DNA of 64,000 bases from Alphaproteobacteria bacterium (GTDB lineage Bacteria > Pseudomonadota > Alphaproteobacteria > Reyranellales > Reyranellaceae): contig JAFKFL010000013.1 of NCBI GenBank assembly GCA_017308235.1, forward strand, positions 186,001-250,000, given 5' to 3'. Below the pieces are notes generated by a model. It was given only the letters and a program-made list of their open reading frames with translations, searched no databases and was not told where the DNA came from. Below, piece by piece: positions 61,137 to 64,000 of the stretch; positions within the stretch are counted from its first letter, which is position 1, and each line of letters starts with the position of its first letter. The position numbers and the translations under genes are program-made.

Positions 61137-61210
61137 GGTGTCATCCCGAGCGCAGCGAGGGATCTTTGAGGCAATAAGTAAAGGTCCCTCGCTTTGCTCG
61201 GGATGACACC
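61137..61210. repeat. Dispersed palindromic repeat (26-base arms)
   Basis: GGTGTCATCCCGAGCGCAGC (61137-61156, arm to 61162) pairs at 24 of 26 positions with 61185-61210, loop of 22 bases. The phrase 'TGTCATCCCGAGCGCAGCGAGGGATCT' is one that I recognise as a widespread intergenic repeat in proteobacteria (it yields the artefact peptide VIPSKARDL). It lies between the sulfatase and pcaH genes and may also act as a terminator. Confidence 0.8.
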
Positions 61211-61242
61211 TACTCCTTTGACAAGACTGCGTGTCCTGAAAA

Positions 61243-61938
61243 ATGGCTCAAGAAACCTACCGCCGGCCATCCGCCGGCACGCATCCACCTAATCTCTTCG
61301 AGGGCTACAAGTCGACGTCGGGCCGGGCACCGCGCCAGGCGCCGGTGGCTTTGCCCCACACGCTCTCGGAGACGACCGGTCCGTTGCTGGTTTCCGAGCG
61401 GCTCGATTCGCTCGAGAACGATCTCACACACCAGCGCATGGGCGAGCCGCTCGGTGAACGGATCATCGTGCATGGTCGCGTGCTCGACGAAGACGGCAAG
61501 CCTGTCCCCCAGGCGCTGGTGGAGATCTGGCAGTGCAACGCGGCCGGCCGCTACCACCATCCCGGAGACCAGCATGATGCACCGCTCGATCCCAATTTCT
61601 ATGGCGGCGGCCGGGCGCGGGCGGATGCGGAGGGCCGCTATCAGTTCATCACCATCAAGCCCGGCGCCTATCCATGGAAGAACCATCACAATGCCTGGCG
61701 TCCCGCGCACATCCATTTCTCGCTGTTCGGGCCCGCGTTTGCCACGCGCCTGATCACGCAGATGTACTTCCCTAACGATCCGCTGCTCGCCTTCGATCCG
61801 ATCTACAACTCGGTGCCGGAGGTGGCGCGGCCTCGCCTGCAGGCGGCATTCGATATGGACTCGACCCGGCCCGAATGGGCGCTCGCCTATCGCTTCGACA
61901 TCGTAGTGCGCGGCCGCAACGCCACGCCCATGGAATGA
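61243..61938 (+). CDS. pcaH: Protocatechuate 3,4-dioxygenase, beta subunit
   Basis: A 231-aa catalytic subunit of the intradiol dioxygenase that opens protocatechuate to 3-carboxy-cis,cis-muconate. All four Fe(III) ligands are present: Y104 in AGRYHHPGDQ, Y143 in GAYPWKN, H156 and H158 in RPAHIHFSLFG. The N-terminal HPPNLFEGYKSTSGRAP is typical of PcaH. The ATG at 61243 lacks a good Shine-Dalgarno but gives the family N-terminus. pcaG starts 4 bases after its stop; together they form the alpha-beta oligomer. Confidence 0.95.
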   Translation: MAQETYRRPSAGTHPPNLFEGYKSTSGRAPRQAPVALPHTLSETTGPLLVSERLDSLENDLTHQRMGEPLGERIIVHGRVLDEDGKPVPQALVEIWQCNAAGRYHHPGDQHDAPLDPNFYGGGRARADAEGRYQFITIKPGAYPWKNHHNAWRPAHIHFSLFGPAFATRLITQMYFPNDPLLAFDPIYNSVPEVARPRLQAAFDMDSTRPEWALAYRFDIVVRGRNATPME

Positions 61939-61942
61939 GTTC

Positions 61943-62506
61943 ATGTCAAACGAAGCAACGCCATCGCAAACGATCGGCCCGTTCTATTTCGGCACGCTGA
62001 TCAAAGCCTATCGTCACGATCTCGCACCGGCCAGTGTGGCGGGTGAGCGGATCGATCTCGTGCTCAGCCTGCACGACGCCAACGGCGCAATCGTGCCCGA
62101 CGGATTGTTCGAGATCTGGCAAGCCAATAGCCACGGCCGCTACAACCATCCCGAGGATCGCCGCAACCTGCCGCTCGATCCCGGTTTCGACGGCTTCGGA
62201 CGCGCCTCGACCGATGGCGACGGTTGCAGCCACTTCAGCACCATCAAGCCGGGCCGCGTGCCGTGGCCCGAGGGTGGCCTGCAGGCACCGCACATCAACG
62301 TCTCGATCTTCGCCCGCGGTGTGCTCAACCGCCTGGCGACGCGCCTCTACTTCGATGGCAACCCGGCGAACGCAGACGATCCTGTGCTGAAGAAGATCGA
62401 GCCGAAGCGGCGTGCAACATTGCTCGCCAAGCGGGACGACAAGGGAACATGGTGCCTGCCGATCCATCTCGGCGGACCCAACGAAACCGTCTTCTTCGAC
62501 GTCTGA
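61943..62506 (+). CDS. pcaG: Protocatechuate 3,4-dioxygenase, alpha subunit
   Basis: A 187-aa non-catalytic partner of PcaH. TPSQTIGPFYFGTLI opens the protein, EIWQANSHGRYNHPED and TIKPGRVPWPEGGLQAPHINVSIF follow the PcaH fold, and the iron ligands are replaced or isolated, as usual for the alpha subunit. It is 4 bases after pcaH and 4 bases before pcaB, so the three genes are one transcription unit. Length is normal for the family. Confidence 0.95.
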   Translation: MSNEATPSQTIGPFYFGTLIKAYRHDLAPASVAGERIDLVLSLHDANGAIVPDGLFEIWQANSHGRYNHPEDRRNLPLDPGFDGFGRASTDGDGCSHFSTIKPGRVPWPEGGLQAPHINVSIFARGVLNRLATRLYFDGNPANADDPVLKKIEPKRRATLLAKRDDKGTWCLPIHLGGPNETVFFDV

Positions 62507-62510
62507 TCCG

Positions 62511-63812
62511 ATGGTCCGCCGTCTGGTCAACGCGCTCGGGGCAGCGGCCCGGACGGCTGGAGCCTTCTCGGATGAAGCGACGCTGCGGCACATGCTGCGC
62601 TTTGAGGCCGCGTTGGCACACGCAGCTGCCGGCGCCGGCCTGATCCCCGCCGAGTATGCGCCGCCCATTGTCGAGGCTTGCGATCCCGCGCTCTACGATC
62701 CGGCGACCCTTGCCGAGGCGGCACGGCGCACCGCGACGCTGACGGTTCCGGTGGTGAAGGCCCTCACCGAGGAGGTGCGCAAGCGCAATGCCGAGGCGGC
62801 CGCCTACGTTCATTGGGGCGCCACCAGCCAGGATGTGATCGACACAGCTCTCGTGCTGCAAATGGGCGAAGCACTGCTGCCGCTGCTGAAAGATCTCGGC
62901 CGCATCGTCGACCGGTTCGCGCGCCTCGCGAAAAAGCATAGGGCGACGCCCATGCTTGGCCGCACGCTCCTGCAGCCCGCGACGCCTCTCGCGCTCGGCC
63001 AAAAGATCGCCGGCTGGGCATCCGATATCGATCGCGCCAAGCGTCGGCTCGCGGCCTCATTCCTGGAGGCGCATGTCCTTCAGTTCGGAGGCGCATCGGG
63101 CTCGTTGTCCGCGTTGGGCAACAAGGCAAAGCCGGTGATGACGGAACTGGCGAAGCGCCTCGGCCTGAGGCTGCCGCCGGCTCCCTGGTTCACGCAACGG
63201 GTGCGCATTGCCGCGGTGGCGCAGGATGCGGCCCTCGTGGTCGGCGCTCTCGGCAAGGCGGCGCGTGATATCTCGCTCATGATGCAGTTCGAAGTCTCCG
63301 AAGCCGCGGAGCCCGCCGGCGCAGGCCGTGGCGGCTCGTCGACCATGCCGCACAAGCGCAATCCGATCGGTGCTGCGTTGGTCCTGGCGGCCGCCACGCG
63401 TGCACCGCATCTCGCCGCGACCGTCGTGGCCGCCATGCCTCAAGAGCACGAGCGTGCGCTCGGCGGCTGGCAGGCCGAATGGCCGGCGCTCACATCGTTG
63501 TTCGATGCCCTGGGATCTGCTGTCGAGGCCATGCTCGAAGTTTCGTCGGGCCTGACGGTCGACGCTGACAATATGCAGGCCAGCATCGATGCCACGTCCG
63601 GCATGGTGCTGGCCGAGCGCGCGACCTTCCTGCTCGCCGAGCAGATGGGCAAGGAGAAGGCTGCCGTCCTCGTCGAGAAGGCGCTGGCGAAAGGCGGCTC
63701 GTTCATCGAGGCGCTGGGTCAGTTCGAGGAAGAACTGTCGGATGAGGAGGCGATGCTGGGTTACTCGCCGAAGTTCGTCGACCGGCTGCTCGCCGATCTC
63801 AAACGTAAGTAA
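62511..63812 (+). CDS. pcaB: 3-carboxy-cis,cis-muconate cycloisomerase
   Basis: A 433-aa fumarase/aspartase superfamily enzyme that converts 3-carboxy-cis,cis-muconate to gamma-carboxymuconolactone. YVHWGATSQDVIDTALVLQM (about 100-119) and the family signature GGSSTMPHKRNPIGAAL (about 278-294) are clear. The start is ATG 62511 next to the pcaG stop; the frame runs further upstream but overlaps pcaG. pcaCDIJ and pcaQ are not in the window. The 3' end overlaps the facing greA/greB gene by 14 bases. Confidence 0.93.
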   Translation: MVRRLVNALGAAARTAGAFSDEATLRHMLRFEAALAHAAAGAGLIPAEYAPPIVEACDPALYDPATLAEAARRTATLTVPVVKALTEEVRKRNAEAAAYVHWGATSQDVIDTALVLQMGEALLPLLKDLGRIVDRFARLAKKHRATPMLGRTLLQPATPLALGQKIAGWASDIDRAKRRLAASFLEAHVLQFGGASGSLSALGNKAKPVMTELAKRLGLRLPPAPWFTQRVRIAAVAQDAALVVGALGKAARDISLMMQFEVSEAAEPAGAGRGGSSTMPHKRNPIGAALVLAAATRAPHLAATVVAAMPQEHERALGGWQAEWPALTSLFDALGSAVEAMLEVSSGLTVDADNMQASIDATSGMVLAERATFLLAEQMGKEKAAVLVEKALAKGGSFIEALGQFEEELSDEEAMLGYSPKFVDRLLADLKRK

Positions 63813-64000
63813 CCTTCACGATCTCGATTTCCTCCACGCCACCCGGCGTGTGCATCTTCACGACGTCGCCCTCGTAGGCCCGCATCAGAGCCTTGGCGAC
63901 GGGAGAGATCCAGCTCACATGGCCCTTACCCGGCTCGACCTCGTCGATGCCCACGATCTTGATCGTACGTTCCTCGCCCTTGGCGTTGGCCCAGGTCACG
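63799..64000 (-). CDS. GreA/GreB transcription elongation factor (C-terminal part)
   Basis: Only the last 67 codons are in the window; the start lies beyond base 64000. The visible domain is the FKBP-like C-terminal domain: VTWANAKGEERTIKIVGIDE, then GKGHVSWISPVAKALM and a closing GGVEEIEIVKVTYV. Between GreA and GreB the closing strand looks more GreA-like. It rescues backtracked RNA polymerase. It is convergent with pcaB. Confidence 0.85.
   Translation of the reverse strand, partial: VTWANAKGEERTIKIVGIDEVEPGKGHVSWISPVAKALMRAYEGDVVKMHTPGGVEEIEIVKVTYV

Noticed and set aside
61218..61246. A perfect TTGACA upstream of pcaH as a promoter
   Set aside because: The -10 position would fall on the start codon and no suitable hexamer is there.
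59564..61288. A 574-codon minus-strand open frame opposite the sulfatase, with VIPSKARDL near its start
   Set aside because: It is antisense to the sulfatase, and the VIPSKARDL peptide is the known artefact of the palindromic repeat at 61137-61210.
1..64000. tRNA, rRNA, CRISPR arrays, transposases or phage genes
   Set aside because: I looked for cloverleaf cores, evenly spaced repeats and transposase or integrase motifs and found none; a tool search could still detect a degenerate one.

Overview
The window is high-GC DNA with tightly packed genes, many sharing 4-base ATGA/GTGA overlaps. It looks like a chromosomal segment of a metabolically versatile alphaproteobacterium. The mix of CoA-transferase, crotonase, SDR, acyl-CoA dehydrogenase, LLM oxidoreductase, TauD and protocatechuate genes, plus a DUF1127 protein, suggests a soil or aquatic member of Rhodospirillales/Hyphomicrobiales (possibly Reyranella-like). 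That placement is inference. No tRNA, rRNA, CRISPR, transposase or prophage was seen.

Left part (1-10.3 kb): a minus-strand set of a PLP aminotransferase, SMP-30 lactonase, MFS transporter and D(-)-tartrate dehydratase-like enolase-superfamily enzyme (cut by the window edge) suggests sugar-acid or hydroxy-acid use. A plus-strand trehalose operon follows a DUF1127 gene: otsB, a GH15 glucoamylase/trehalase-like gene and otsA, all overlapping. Then on the minus strand come a GNAT, a PPOX flavoprotein, a PIN toxin and a Phd-like antitoxin with a perfect 10-bp inverted-repeat operator.

Middle-left (10.3-27.6 kb): a domain-rearranged CaiB/BaiF CoA-transferase and an alpha/beta hydrolase diverge from feoAB. 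A coupled chain follows (72-aa protein, crotonase, glycosyltransferase, MDR oxidoreductase). Next are a second crotonase diverging from an epoxide hydrolase-like gene, an RpiR regulator coupled to a class III aminotransferase, two tandem RcnB-like secreted proteins, a GFA-type zinc protein, an SDR, and a DMT permease diverging from an N-acyl-D-amino-acid deacylase-like amidohydrolase.

Middle (27.6-44.8 kb): an RhlE-type DEAD-box helicase with a long leader and a good terminator, then a large acyl-CoA/organic-acid catabolic block: 3-hydroxyacyl-CoA dehydrogenase, crotonase, SDR, carbamoylase-type M20 hydrolase, CinA and DOPA-dioxygenase family genes, paired acyl-CoA dehydrogenases, SDR, LLM flavin enzyme, flavodoxin-like reductase, a single-chain biotin-dependent acyl-CoA carboxylase (1116 aa) and another SDR.

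Right part (44.8-64 kb): an orphan oligopeptide-type binding protein with a structured leader behind a TauD-family dioxygenase, an FMN alpha-hydroxyacid oxidase, SDR, PhoD phosphatase, DUF1330, an atypical 2-hydroxyacid dehydrogenase, an MHS transporter whose promoter carries a perfect 16-bp palindrome, an unrecognised 1285-aa multidomain protein (the most unusual gene here), a second 2-hydroxyacid dehydrogenase, a formylglycine-type sulfatase/phosphonate monoesterase, pcaHGB of the protocatechuate ortho-cleavage pathway, and the end of a greA/greB gene. Two long imperfect or perfect intergenic inverted repeats (37.8 and 61.1 kb) look like dispersed palindromic repeats.
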